Shown here: positions 8,145-15,427 of the stretch, piece by piece | Numbering within the stretch: the stretch's first letter is position 1 | How the letters are laid out: each line of letters opens with the position of its first letter | Source: Nitrososphaerota archaeon | GTDB taxonomy: Archaea > Thermoproteota > Nitrososphaeria > Nitrososphaerales > UBA57 | Assembly: GCA_002693165.1 (NCBI GenBank) | Contig: NZOP01000006.1 | Location: forward strand, 32,350 to 49,131 | Direction of reading: 5' to 3' | DNA length: 16,782 bases | Program-made: the position numbers and the translations under genes | The notes under the pieces: generated by a model | What the model saw: only the letters and a program-made list of their open reading frames with translations | Told to the model about the DNA's origin: nothing | Database searches by the model: none

Positions 8145-8223
8145 TTCGATTGTGAATTTATGGTTACTAGTTCTTTTTACCTAAATACATTTTTACACAA
8201 TATAATTACAGAGTATATATATT
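8145..8223 (+). promoter_or_regulatory. ndk-infB spacer with likely infB promoter
   Basis: This 79-bp gap holds a T-rich TTCTTTTT (8171-8178), a possible terminator for the upstream ribosomal transcript, and then AT-rich TATA-like sequence near 8195-8206 that would start transcription close to the infB ATG. No Shine-Dalgarno sequence is visible before infB, which fits a leaderless or nearly leaderless mRNA. The role is inferred from position and composition. Confidence 0.4.
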
Positions 8224-9996
8224 ATGAATTCAAAATTTCGACAACCAATTGTGGTAGTATTGGGACATATTGACTCGGGAAAAACCTCGCTTCTTGATAA
8301 AATAAGAGGAACTGCAGTACAGTCTAGAGAAGCTGGAGGAATAACTCAACATATTGGAGCTAGTTTTTTCCCAATCGATACATTGGAAAAACTTTGTGGT
8401 GACTTGTTAAAACAAATAGGAGGAGAAATTAATATTCCAGGTATTCTTGTTATTGATACTCCTGGACATGCTGTATTTACAAATCTACGAAATCGTGGTG
8501 GTTCTGCATCAGATATTTCCATTCTTGTTGTTGATGCTATGAAAGGAATTGAAGTTCAAACACGTGAAAGTATTGAAATTCTAAAAAAACGTAAGGTTCC
8601 ATTTTTGATTGCTTTAAATAAATTAGATACTGTACCTGGTTGGAAACCTTCTCAAAGTTTGACAAAGTCTTTACAACAATTAGATGAATCAACTCGTAAT
8701 AATCTTGATACTCGAATCTATAATATTGTTGGTGATTTATCTAGACAAGGAATACAATCTGAAGCTTTTTATCGATTAACAGATCCAAAAAAACAAGTTG
8801 CAATTGTACCTGTGAGTGCGAAAACTGGAGAAGGAATTCCTGAATTAATTTCTCTGTTAATTGGTTTAACTCAAAGTTATCTAAAACAAAAATTAACAGC
8901 AAAGGCGGAAACTCGTGGTATAGTTCTTGAGGTTACTGAAGAAGTTGGTTTGGGAAATACTGCAAATATAATTCTTATTGATGGGATTTTGAATAAACAT
9001 GATGAAATTGTAGTAGCTAAAAAAGACGGAGCTTTCCTCACTAAAATTAAGGCTATTTTTATGCCAAAACCTTTAGACGAAATGAGAGATCCAAGAGATA
9101 AATTTTCTCCTGTTGATCAAGTTATTGCTGCTTCTGGAGTGAAAATTTCTACTCCCGATTTAGATGGCGTTCTTGGCGGTTCTCCGATTTTAGGTGTTTC
9201 TTCTGAAAATTTTGACACGGTTAAAAAAGAAATCGAATCAGAAATTCAATCTATTTTTATTGAAACTGACAACGTTGGTATTGTTGTTAAGGCAGATACA
9301 TTGGGTTCATTAGAAGCTATAGTGGATACTCTTAAAGAAAATAATATTCCAATCAGCACTGCAGATACTGGATCAGTTTCAAGAAAAGATGTTATTAAAG
9401 CACAAGTAGTTAGAAAACCTGATAAATACCTTGGGATTGTTCTTGCTTTTGGTGTTAAAGTTCTTGAAGATGCAAACGAAGAAGCAAGAAAAAATGGAAT
9501 TAGAATTTTTTCTAAACCTGTGTTATATGATCTGATTGATGAATATCAAAATTGGGTTGTATCCGATAAAGAACTTATGCAAAGAACCGAACTTAATTCA
9601 ATAATTTTACCTTGTAAATTTAAAATATTGAAAGGAATGGTATTTAGGAAGAATGATCCTGCCGTTTGTGGTATTGAAATACTTGAAGGTTCTCTTAAAC
9701 AAAAATCCCCAGTACTTAATTCTAATGGGAAAGAAATTGGTGTAATTAAGCAGATTCAAGATAGTGGACAAAATATTCAAATTGCTAAAAAAGGGAATCA
9801 GGTTGCAATATCTATGAATGAACCTATTTTGGGCAGGACTATATTGGAAGGAGAAATTCTATATACATTACCAAGTGAAGCTGGTGTGAGATTGTTACAA
9901 GAACGCTATAGTGATTCCATGTCAGATCAGGAATCTGATATATTGACAGAAATAATCAGTTTACGTCGTAAAATTGTACCTTTGTACGGTTTCTGA
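8224..9996 (+). CDS. infB: Translation initiation factor aIF5B (IF2 homologue)
   Basis: aIF5B is the GTPase that promotes subunit joining and initiator tRNA positioning. The 590-residue length matches archaeal aIF5B without the long N-terminal region of eukaryotic eIF5B. The G domain has G1 GHIDSGKTS (14-22), a switch I region around GGITQHIG (38-45), G3 DTPGH (78-82), G4 NKLD (132-135) and G5 SAK (198-200), followed by domain II, the domain III linker and a C-terminal barrel. Two positions differ from the common form: Ser-Gly instead of His-Gly in G1, and Ala83 where most relatives have Glu after DTPGH. The catalytic His82 is present. It sits after ndk and before rps6e, a translation context. 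Annotation databases may name it infB or eIF5B-like. Confidence 0.95.
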   Translation: MNSKFRQPIVVVLGHIDSGKTSLLDKIRGTAVQSREAGGITQHIGASFFPIDTLEKLCGDLLKQIGGEINIPGILVIDTPGHAVFTNLRNRGGSASDISILVVDAMKGIEVQTRESIEILKKRKVPFLIALNKLDTVPGWKPSQSLTKSLQQLDESTRNNLDTRIYNIVGDLSRQGIQSEAFYRLTDPKKQVAIVPVSAKTGEGIPELISLLIGLTQSYLKQKLTAKAETRGIVLEVTEEVGLGNTANIILIDGILNKHDEIVVAKKDGAFLTKIKAIFMPKPLDEMRDPRDKFSPVDQVIAASGVKISTPDLDGVLGGSPILGVSSENFDTVKKEIESEIQSIFIETDNVGIVVKADTLGSLEAIVDTLKENNIPISTADTGSVSRKDVIKAQVVRKPDKYLGIVLAFGVKVLEDANEEARKNGIRIFSKPVLYDLIDEYQNWVVSDKELMQRTELNSIILPCKFKILKGMVFRKNDPAVCGIEILEGSLKQKSPVLNSNGKEIGVIKQIQDSGQNIQIAKKGNQVAISMNEPILGRTILEGEILYTLPSEAGVRLLQERYSDSMSDQESDILTEIISLRRKIVPLYGF

Positions 9997-10045
9997 TAAA
10001 AATTTAAAAAGATTTATAGAAAAGAAAAAGAAGTGAACTATTACT
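9997..10045 (+). promoter_or_regulatory. infB-rps6e spacer with TATA-like box and ribosome-binding site
   Basis: TTTAAAAAG (10003-10011) resembles an archaeal TATA box, about 40 nt before the S6e start. AAGTGA (10031-10036) precedes the TTG by 9 nt and resembles the archaeal ribosome-binding sequence AGGTGA. Together they support the TTG start of rps6e and a possible separate transcript for rps6e-rps27ae. Confidence 0.4.
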
Positions 10046-10534
10046 TTGACAGACTTTAAAATTGTGGTTTCTGATCCAAATACTGGAAAATCCCTATCTA
10101 AGGAACTTAAGGACAGATCTTCTCAAACTCTTCTTGGAATGAAAATTGGTCAAGAAATTGATGCTACTATTGTAGAACTTGATGGAACTCTCAAAATTAG
10201 TGGTGGTAGTGATAAAGTTGGTTCTCCTATGCGTCGTGATGTTGCTGGTGGTGGTAAAAATCATATTCTGATTACTGATGGTGTTGGTTTTCGTTCAAAA
10301 TCAAAAGGTCAACAAAAACGAAAATTAGTTCGAGGTAATATGATTACTGAAGAAATATATCAAATTAATACTGTTTTAATTAAAGGAAAATTACCTGAAG
10401 AAAAACCAGCTGAAGAAGCTAAGGCAAAAGAAAAACCAGCTGAAGAAGCTAAGGCAAAAGAAAAACCAGCTGAAGAAGCTAAGGCAAAAGAAAAACCAGC
10501 TGAAGAATCTGAAATTGCTACTAAAAAAGAATAA
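10046..10534 (+). CDS. rps6e: 30S ribosomal protein S6e with repetitive acidic-basic tail
   Basis: S6e is a small-subunit protein shared by archaea and eukaryotes. The core, roughly residues 1-116, shows KIVVSDPNTGKS (5-16), ISGGSDKVGSPMRRDV (51-66), ITDGVGFRSKSKGQQKRK and LVRGNMI, all characteristic. The remaining ~45 residues are a low-complexity tail made of EKPAEEAKAK repeats encoded by identical 30-bp DNA units; typical archaeal S6e ends near the core. The start is TTG with AAGTGA 9 nt upstream. The stop is followed 14 nt later by the rps27ae start. The tail is probably disordered and exposed; its function is unknown. Confidence 0.93.
   Translation: MTDFKIVVSDPNTGKSLSKELKDRSSQTLLGMKIGQEIDATIVELDGTLKISGGSDKVGSPMRRDVAGGGKNHILITDGVGFRSKSKGQQKRKLVRGNMITEEIYQINTVLIKGKLPEEKPAEEAKAKEKPAEEAKAKEKPAEEAKAKEKPAEESEIATKKE
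10401..10507 (+). repeat. 30-bp tandem repeat inside rps6e (3.6 copies)
   Basis: Three identical 30-bp units run 10401-10430, 10431-10460 and 10461-10490, with a fourth, partial copy (17 bp) to 10507. Each unit encodes ten residues of the pattern E-K-P-A-E-E-A-K-A-K. Because the length is a multiple of three, copy number can change without breaking the frame. Identity at the DNA level, including silent positions, points to recent expansion. It is not a CRISPR: there are no spacers. Confidence 0.95.
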
Positions 10535-10548
10535 TGGTGTAATGTGTT

Positions 10549-10827
10549 TTGTTAGACGAAGAAAAAAAAGAAGAGACTGAAGTTTCTACAGATGGTGAAG
10601 AAACACCTGTTGAAGACAAGCCTGTTGTTAAAGCAAAAGGTAAAAGACAAAAACGAAAACCGAGATTTAGTCCTCAAATCTATAAATTTTATAAAATAAA
10701 TGATGATAAAGTTACTAGATTGCGTAAGGACTGTCCTCGTTGTGGCAAAGGCAGCTTTCTTGCTGAACATTCAGATCGTTTATCTTGTGGAAAATGCGGT
10801 TATGCTGATTTCAAGTCTGTAAAATAA
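10549..10827 (+). CDS. rps27ae: 30S ribosomal protein S27ae with charged N-terminal extension
   Basis: S27ae is a zinc-ribbon protein of the small subunit; in eukaryotes it is made as a ubiquitin fusion. Here the zinc ribbon is at the C-terminus, with CPRC and CGKC as the two pairs of cysteines, preceded by [18 protein letters not shown], the family core. Ahead of it lies an extension of roughly 35-45 residues, acidic first ([16 protein letters not shown]) then basic ([12 protein letters not shown]). It has no ubiquitin-like fold. The 92 residues exceed the 50-65 usual for archaeal S27ae. The start is TTG, with GGTG (10536-10539) 9 nt upstream as ribosome-binding site. The true start could lie further in, but no better-placed start codon with a ribosome site is seen. 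Confidence 0.9.
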   Translation: MLDEEKKEETEVSTDGEETPVEDKPVVKAKGKRQKRKPRFSPQIYKFYKINDDKVTRLRKDCPRCGKGSFLAEHSDRLSCGKCGYADFKSVK

Positions 10828-10845
10828 AAACTTGTTCTATTTTTA
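10821..10845. terminator. Symmetric A/T-tract terminator between convergent genes
   Basis: Between the convergent rps27ae and the nucleotidyltransferase gene, AAAATAAAAA on the left mirrors TATTTTT on the right (inverted AAAATA/TATTTT around CTTGTTC). Each strand therefore ends in a T-rich run, as expected of archaeal intrinsic termination in both directions. The site overlaps both stop codons, with only 15 bp strictly intergenic. Confidence 0.5.
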
Positions 10846-11673
10846 GGTAATTCTGAGTAATTTTTCTGGTCTGGCTAAATATTCTGGCATAGATTCTACT
10901 TTTTTATTTCTGTCGATCTTTGAAAATAATTCTTTTATTACAATCTTTAATTTTACTCTACCAGCAATTCCATGAATGTAATAATGTTTTATTGTTCTTT
11001 TTATTAAAATTAAATTCCAGAGAATATTGTTAGTATCTGTATTTTTTATTTTAATAAATCCATTGCTAAAACTTACTATTCCTTCATCTTGTAGATCTTT
11101 TATTGTTCTTTCAAATACCTTCAAAGTTTTTTTAATATTTTGTTTTCCTTGTTTTGAATGATATGTCATTATATAGCTGTATTTTACTGGAGGATATATC
11201 TTCATTCGCATGTTTAGTCTTTTAAATAAAAAATATTCTATTGGAATATTTAGATATTTAATCAAACTCCGATGTTTTGTCTTAAGCATGTTTATTGATT
11301 CTTTTACTACTCGTTTTTTATAATTATATTCCACTTCTTCAAAAAATTCTTTATTTAATAAAACTTCATATGGATTTAGTAGTCTACCTGCTACGAATTC
11401 TCCTAACGACGCATTATTAGCATCATTTAATATCTCTTTTTTATCTACAAAAATTGCCGAAATATTAATTTTATTAAAAATATATTGATAACGTATCTTT
11501 TCTTTATAATTATTTATTACAACAATTAAATCAAAATCACTTTCTTTTTTTGCATAACCTGATATTCTTGAACCGTATACACATATTGCTTTTATGTCCC
11601 GGTTTTTTGTTTTCTTATTGATAGTATCTAAAAGTGTTTTCTTTTCACTTTCGTTTATTTTATTTTTTTGCAA
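10843..11673 (-). CDS. Nucleotidyltransferase-fold protein, function unknown
   Basis: The N-terminal part carries the polymerase-beta-like nucleotidyltransferase motif GSRISGYAKKESDFDLIVV (34-52), with D46 and D48 as metal ligands. The third acidic residue that family members have on the next strand is not obvious: the matching stretch reads KINISAIFVDK. Residues ~95-200 are helical and basic, and the segment ending GIVSFSNGFIKIKN looks like a winged-helix wing; both are visual impressions. The start is TTG, 14 nt inside the upstream HExxH gene; no in-frame alternative lies close. It ends the operon that begins with the Lrp-like gene. Candidates include a toxin-antitoxin-type MNT protein, an RNA- or protein-modifying nucleotidyltransferase, or an inactive homologue. 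The fold call is firm, the function unknown. Confidence 0.75.
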   Translation of the reverse strand: MQKNKINESEKKTLLDTINKKTKNRDIKAICVYGSRISGYAKKESDFDLIVVINNYKEKIRYQYIFNKINISAIFVDKKEILNDANNASLGEFVAGRLLNPYEVLLNKEFFEEVEYNYKKRVVKESINMLKTKHRSLIKYLNIPIEYFLFKRLNMRMKIYPPVKYSYIMTYHSKQGKQNIKKTLKVFERTIKDLQDEGIVSFSNGFIKIKNTDTNNILWNLILIKRTIKHYYIHGIAGRVKLKIVIKELFSKIDRNKKVESMPEYLARPEKLLRIT

Positions 11674-12382
11674 TATCTTCTAACTCTTTAATCCTTTCTA
11701 TTATTATTTCATCAAATTTGCTATTAATTAATGCTTCAACAGGAATTCTAGTTCTATTGTCTGTTGGACTAATTGATAATAATGGCAATCTTTTTTTAAT
11801 CCATAATTTATTAGTTTTGTTATTCAATTTCTCGTCTACTGAGTGATTTTGAAATTTTTCTTTCAGATGTCGTATAATCTGCGGTGATTTATTTCCATAT
11901 TTGAATATTAATCTTGGTTTGAAGATTCTTTCTGCGTCTGCAAATTGTGACTCAAATAAAGTGCCTGATATTTCATCTGATAAAATATCCATTTTCTTAA
12001 ATTTTCTTATGAATTCGACATAGTGTAGGAATTCATGTGCTAATATTGCTTGAATAGTTCCTTTTAAACCAAAAGCTACAAGTGGTGCTGATAATTGGAT
12101 TATTATTTGTACATTTTGATTTATTTTATTGTGAACAGGTATTGTTCTTGCAAATAATGCTCCTATGTTTCCTTTTTCTAGACTTGTTGATGATATTGGT
12201 AAAAATGGTTCTACGTAGTATTCAGGAAATTTCATTTTTGATGATTCTTCTATTCTGGTAATTCCTTGTTTAACATGAGTATTTTTTCGATATATTTCTT
12301 TAATAATTGATTTTGGTATCATCTCTTTTATTTTACTATCATTGAACCTATACATTGGGTCCAAATGTTTATTGATCACCAT
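11660..12382 (-). CDS. Hypothetical protein with HExxH motif (putative zinc metallopeptidase)
   Basis: I do not recognise the family of this 240-residue protein. A predicted helix at about 108-124 contains HEFLH (116-120), the HExxH zinc motif of metallopeptidases, directly followed by YVEF. E144, in TLFESQFADAERIF, lies 24 residues further on and could be the third zinc ligand of a gluzincin-type site; that is inference. No signal peptide or clear membrane segment is present, so the protein is probably cytosolic; AGLKG-like hydrophobic sequence (LSAPLVAFGLKGTIQAIL) just leads into the zinc helix. The C-terminus is rich in charged helix (DEIIIERIKELEDIAKK). The ATG start overlaps the Lrp-like gene by 14 nt, and the downstream gene overlaps its end by 14 nt, so all three are likely made together. 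Confidence 0.6.
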   Translation of the reverse strand: MVINKHLDPMYRFNDSKIKEMIPKSIIKEIYRKNTHVKQGITRIEESSKMKFPEYYVEPFLPISSTSLEKGNIGALFARTIPVHNKINQNVQIIIQLSAPLVAFGLKGTIQAILAHEFLHYVEFIRKFKKMDILSDEISGTLFESQFADAERIFKPRLIFKYGNKSPQIIRHLKEKFQNHSVDEKLNNKTNKLWIKKRLPLLSISPTDNRTRIPVEALINSKFDEIIIERIKELEDIAKK

Positions 12383-12839
12383 CTGTTTGTATTTTTGTGA
12401 TATAGGATAATTTTTTCCTATTCATCTCAATAAAAGTTTCAGTATGTGTAAGACCTTCTATTTGTGCAACTTTTTCTGATACAAGTGAATGTAAATCTTT
12501 TAATGATTTTGCACTCAACCAAATCAATAAATCAAATCTTCCTGTAATTTCTATTATCTCACGTGCTTCTTCTATACTTGATATATTATTTATAATATCT
12601 TTCCTTTGTTTTGAATCAATATTACACCCTATTATTGCTCTTACTGGATAACCTAACAATTCTTCATTAATTTCTAATGTGTATTTTTTTATGAAACCTT
12701 TATCGATCAGTCTTTTTATTCTACTATACACTACTGACATATTGACATTCATTTTTTCACTCAATTTTGGTATTGATATGTTTGCTTCATTACTCAATTC
12801 GGATAAAATCCTTAGGTCTATTTGATCAAATTTTACCAA
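12369..12839 (-). CDS. Lrp/AsnC-family transcriptional regulator
   Basis: This is a feast/famine-type regulator of 156 residues. The N-terminal helix-turn-helix spans about 5-50 (LRILSELSNEANISIPKLSE then VVYSRIKRLIDKGFI), followed by the ligand-binding RAM domain (about 64-140) with EITGRFDLLIWL (97-108), where family members bind amino acids at dimer interfaces. The start is TTG; an in-frame stop lies one codon further upstream, so it cannot be longer. It is 64 bp downstream of asd and overlaps the HExxH gene by 14 nt. Its place after hom-lysC-asd suggests it may sense an aspartate-family amino acid or control this operon; this is inferred from position only. Confidence 0.9.
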   Translation of the reverse strand: MVKFDQIDLRILSELSNEANISIPKLSEKMNVNMSVVYSRIKRLIDKGFIKKYTLEINEELLGYPVRAIIGCNIDSKQRKDIINNISSIEEAREIIEITGRFDLLIWLSAKSLKDLHSLVSEKVAQIEGLTHTETFIEMNRKKLSYITKIQTDGDQ

Positions 12840-12903
12840 TTTTTATTAAATCTACAGTAATATTATTAAATATATGCACAAAGATTTAAAAAGTTATAAA
12901 ATA
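12840..12903 (-). promoter_or_regulatory. asd-lrp spacer with possible promoter
   Basis: This 64-bp AT-rich gap separates asd from the Lrp-like gene. On the minus strand ATATATTTAAT (12875-12865) is a TATA-like sequence about 30 nt before the TTG, which would give a nearly leaderless transcript. A second A/T box, ACTTTTTAAA, lies at 12894-12885. No clear Shine-Dalgarno sequence is seen. The three downstream genes may therefore form their own transcription unit. Confidence 0.4.
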
Positions 12904-14001
12904 TTATTTTTGAATAATTTTTGCATTGACAAGAACTTCGCTTGTTAGAACTACTCCTTTTGCAGCTCCCATGCGTGTATTGTGTGATAATAAAACATAT
13001 TTTATCCCGTTAGGAAATACTTCATCCTTTCTTATTCTTCCTACTGATGTTGTCATTCCATCTTCTAATTCTCTATCTAATCGTGGTTGTGGCCTGAATG
13101 GATCTTTGTGAATTGTAATTAGTTTCTTAGGAGCTGATGGAAGATCTTTACCCGCAAGCGAGTTAGCAAATTTATTCATTGCTTGAATTACATCTTCTAC
13201 TTCAACTTTATTCTTTGTATTTACTAACACTGATTCTGTATGTCCATCTAATACACCTACTCTTGTACATGTTGCTGATACATCACAATTTGCATTAATT
13301 ATATTCTGTCCATCATAACTGCCTAAAATCTTTTTTAATTCAATTGATACTTTCTCTTCCTCTTTTGGAATGTATGGGATTATGTTATCAACTAAATCCA
13401 ATAGAGGTATTCCTGGACTTCTTCCTGCACCTGACACTGCTTGTAATGAAGTTATTATTACTGAATCAATACCAAACTCATCCAAAATTGGTTTTAATGT
13501 TATTACGAGACCTGTTGTTGTACAGTTAGCTTGTGGTGCAACAAATCCCTTCCATCCTCTCTTCTTTTGTTTTTCTAAAAGTGCTACGTGTTCATCATTT
13601 ACTGCTGGAATTAATATTGGTACATCTTTTTCATATCTATACGCGGATGCTGTACTCAAAACAGGAATATGTTCTGCAAATTTAGATTCTATTGTCGATG
13701 CTGCCACTGCTTCTAATGCTGAATATGCAATATCAAATTCTAATGGATCAATTTCTTCAACATTTTTAACAGTTATTTCTTTGATGTTCTCATTTATTTT
13801 ACCTTCTCCAAACCACCGAATAGATCCGTTGCTACTTTTTATTGCATCTATATATCGCTTACCTGCAGAATTTTTAGATGCCGCTAAACATGTTACTTCA
13901 AACCATGGATGGTTCTGTAAACCTGAAATAAATTGTTGGCCAACCATTCCCGTAGATCCTAAAATTGCTACTTTATACATTTGCTGACTTTGACTATTCA
14001 T
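12904..14001 (-). CDS. asd: Aspartate-semialdehyde dehydrogenase
   Basis: Asd reduces aspartyl 4-phosphate to aspartate semialdehyde with NADPH, the branch point to lysine, threonine and methionine. The 365 residues hold the nucleotide loop GSTGMVGQ (15-22), the catalytic C160 in APQANCTTTG, AVSGAGRSPG (188-197) and the catalytic His254 in LDGHTESV. The sequence style, with ANCTTT and the absence of the bacterial insertion, is that of the archaeal/fungal type. The ATG used here gives an eight-residue lead (MNSQSQQM); a second ATG at 13980 would start directly at MYKVAILG and is equally plausible, as no ribosome-binding site distinguishes them. It lies 35 bp after lysC, whose product makes its substrate. 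Confidence 0.95.
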   Translation of the reverse strand: MNSQSQQMYKVAILGSTGMVGQQFISGLQNHPWFEVTCLAASKNSAGKRYIDAIKSSNGSIRWFGEGKINENIKEITVKNVEEIDPLEFDIAYSALEAVAASTIESKFAEHIPVLSTASAYRYEKDVPILIPAVNDEHVALLEKQKKRGWKGFVAPQANCTTTGLVITLKPILDEFGIDSVIITSLQAVSGAGRSPGIPLLDLVDNIIPYIPKEEEKVSIELKKILGSYDGQNIINANCDVSATCTRVGVLDGHTESVLVNTKNKVEVEDVIQAMNKFANSLAGKDLPSAPKKLITIHKDPFRPQPRLDRELEDGMTTSVGRIRKDEVFPNGIKYVLLSHNTRMGAAKGVVLTSEVLVNAKIIQK

Positions 14002-14036
14002 GAGAAATTTAATAAATGTTATTATTTTTTTTGTTT

Positions 14037-15425
14037 TTAGTTCATATTAAATTCTTTGTGAATTGCTTTAATTGCTTTTACTGTATTAGATTGATCTACT
14101 ACAAATGAAATGTTTTGTTCAGATGACCCTTGTGCAATCATTTTCACATTCATATTCTCTCTTGAAATTGCCCCAAATAGCCTTGCAGCTACTCCTCGAG
14201 TCCCTTTCATTCCGGCTCCTACAATGGAAATTACTGATACTGAGTCATCAGATGATATGTTTGTAACCGTGCTTTTTCCTAATAGACTTACTTGTAATAC
14301 ACTGACTGCTTTTCGTACATCATTATTCTTAATTAGAAACGTTATATTTGCTTCAGAAATACTCTGAGAAATCATTATTATGTTTACATTATTTCTACCT
14401 AGCACTCCGAATATTTCTCCTGCAGTACCTGGATTTCCTACCATATTCATACCTGACAAAGTTATCATTGCTAATTCATTTATCGAAGTTACTGCTTTTG
14501 TTACTTCATTCGTTTTTACAATTATATCCTTGTTAATCAGTGTTCCTTCTGCTTCTGGATTAAATGTATTCTTTATTCTCACAGGAATGTTTGCCGTTCT
14601 AGCTGGATCTAAAGCTCTTGGATGCATACCCTTTGCACCCATTATTGCCATCTCTGCTGCTTCATCATATGATAACTGTGGAATAGTTTTAGCATTGGGA
14701 TATAGCTTTGGATTAGCTGTTAGTAATCCGTCCACATCAGTCATTATCCATACCTCGTCTACATCTAAACACATTCCAATTAACGACGCAGTAAAATCTG
14801 ATCCTCCTCTTCCTAAAGTTGATATTTCTCCTTGTTGAGTTATTCCAATAAATCCAGTTACAACTGGTGTAATTTTATCTAAAATGTTTGCTAAATTATT
14901 TTTTACATTATGCTGAGTGACTTTCATTAGTGGAGATGCATCTCCAAAATTTTCATCAGTCATAATTCCTATTTCACCTCCTGTGAAATGTTTTGATTCG
15001 ATTCCCATTTCTCTAAGTTTTGCTGATATTATTGGTACTGCCATTCTTTCTCCAAAAGAAAGTATATAATCAAGAGTTTTCTTACTGAGTTCTTTTATAG
15101 TTATTACTCCTTCAATTGTTTTTTTTAGATCATTAATCAAATCTGTTGTTGATTCTAAAACATCTTTTTGTATTTCTTGATTATTTATGACATCTTTTAT
15201 TGTACTTTCATGTCTATTTGCAATTGTTTCCATTGCTTGTGTGTTATTTTCTCCTTTTCCAGCACTTTTTGCTAAATCAACAAGTTCGTCCGTTGTTGAT
15301 TGTAATGCTGATGAAACAACAATAACCTGATTATCCTTGACCATTTTTTTTATAATTTCACATACGTTATTGATCTTTTTTCCATCTCCAACTGATGTTC
15401 CTCCAAATTTTACTACTATTTTCAT
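14037..15425 (-). CDS. lysC: Aspartate kinase
   Basis: Aspartate kinase phosphorylates aspartate, the entry step of the aspartate family. The 462-residue monofunctional enzyme has KFGGTSVG (6-13), GRGGSDFTA (205-213) and TDVDGLLTANP (229-239) in the kinase domain. Two ACT domains follow (about 319-383 and 400-462) with the effector-site signatures SQSISEANITF and AQGSSEQNISF, so feedback control by threonine or lysine is likely; which one is not readable. I chose the ATG at 15425 because MKIVVKFGG is the usual beginning and GAGTG lies 7 nt upstream. A TTG at 15431 would add Met-Thr and overlap the hom stop as TTGA. It sits between hom and asd in one operon. Confidence 0.95.
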   Translation of the reverse strand: MKIVVKFGGTSVGDGKKINNVCEIIKKMVKDNQVIVVSSALQSTTDELVDLAKSAGKGENNTQAMETIANRHESTIKDVINNQEIQKDVLESTTDLINDLKKTIEGVITIKELSKKTLDYILSFGERMAVPIISAKLREMGIESKHFTGGEIGIMTDENFGDASPLMKVTQHNVKNNLANILDKITPVVTGFIGITQQGEISTLGRGGSDFTASLIGMCLDVDEVWIMTDVDGLLTANPKLYPNAKTIPQLSYDEAAEMAIMGAKGMHPRALDPARTANIPVRIKNTFNPEAEGTLINKDIIVKTNEVTKAVTSINELAMITLSGMNMVGNPGTAGEIFGVLGRNNVNIIMISQSISEANITFLIKNNDVRKAVSVLQVSLLGKSTVTNISSDDSVSVISIVGAGMKGTRGVAARLFGAISRENMNVKMIAQGSSEQNISFVVDQSNTVKAIKAIHKEFNMN

Positions 15426-15427
15426 CG

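Noticed and set aside
10401..10507. Short direct repeats as a CRISPR array
   Set aside because: The 30-bp units are contiguous without spacers and stay in frame inside rps6e.
10549..10680. Ubiquitin-like domain at the N-terminus of S27ae
   Set aside because: The extension is short, charged and low-complexity, with no ubiquitin-fold pattern and no Gly-Gly junction.
4044..13524. Further TGTACA hexamers at 4044, 12108, 13264 and 13519
   Set aside because: All are single copies inside coding sequence (trpD, the HExxH gene, asd) and at about the number expected by chance; they are not read as TRP boxes.
13370..13987. Open frame of 205 codons on the plus strand across asd
   Set aside because: Antisense shadow of the asd gene; no recognisable domain and no promoter or ribosome-binding site of its own.
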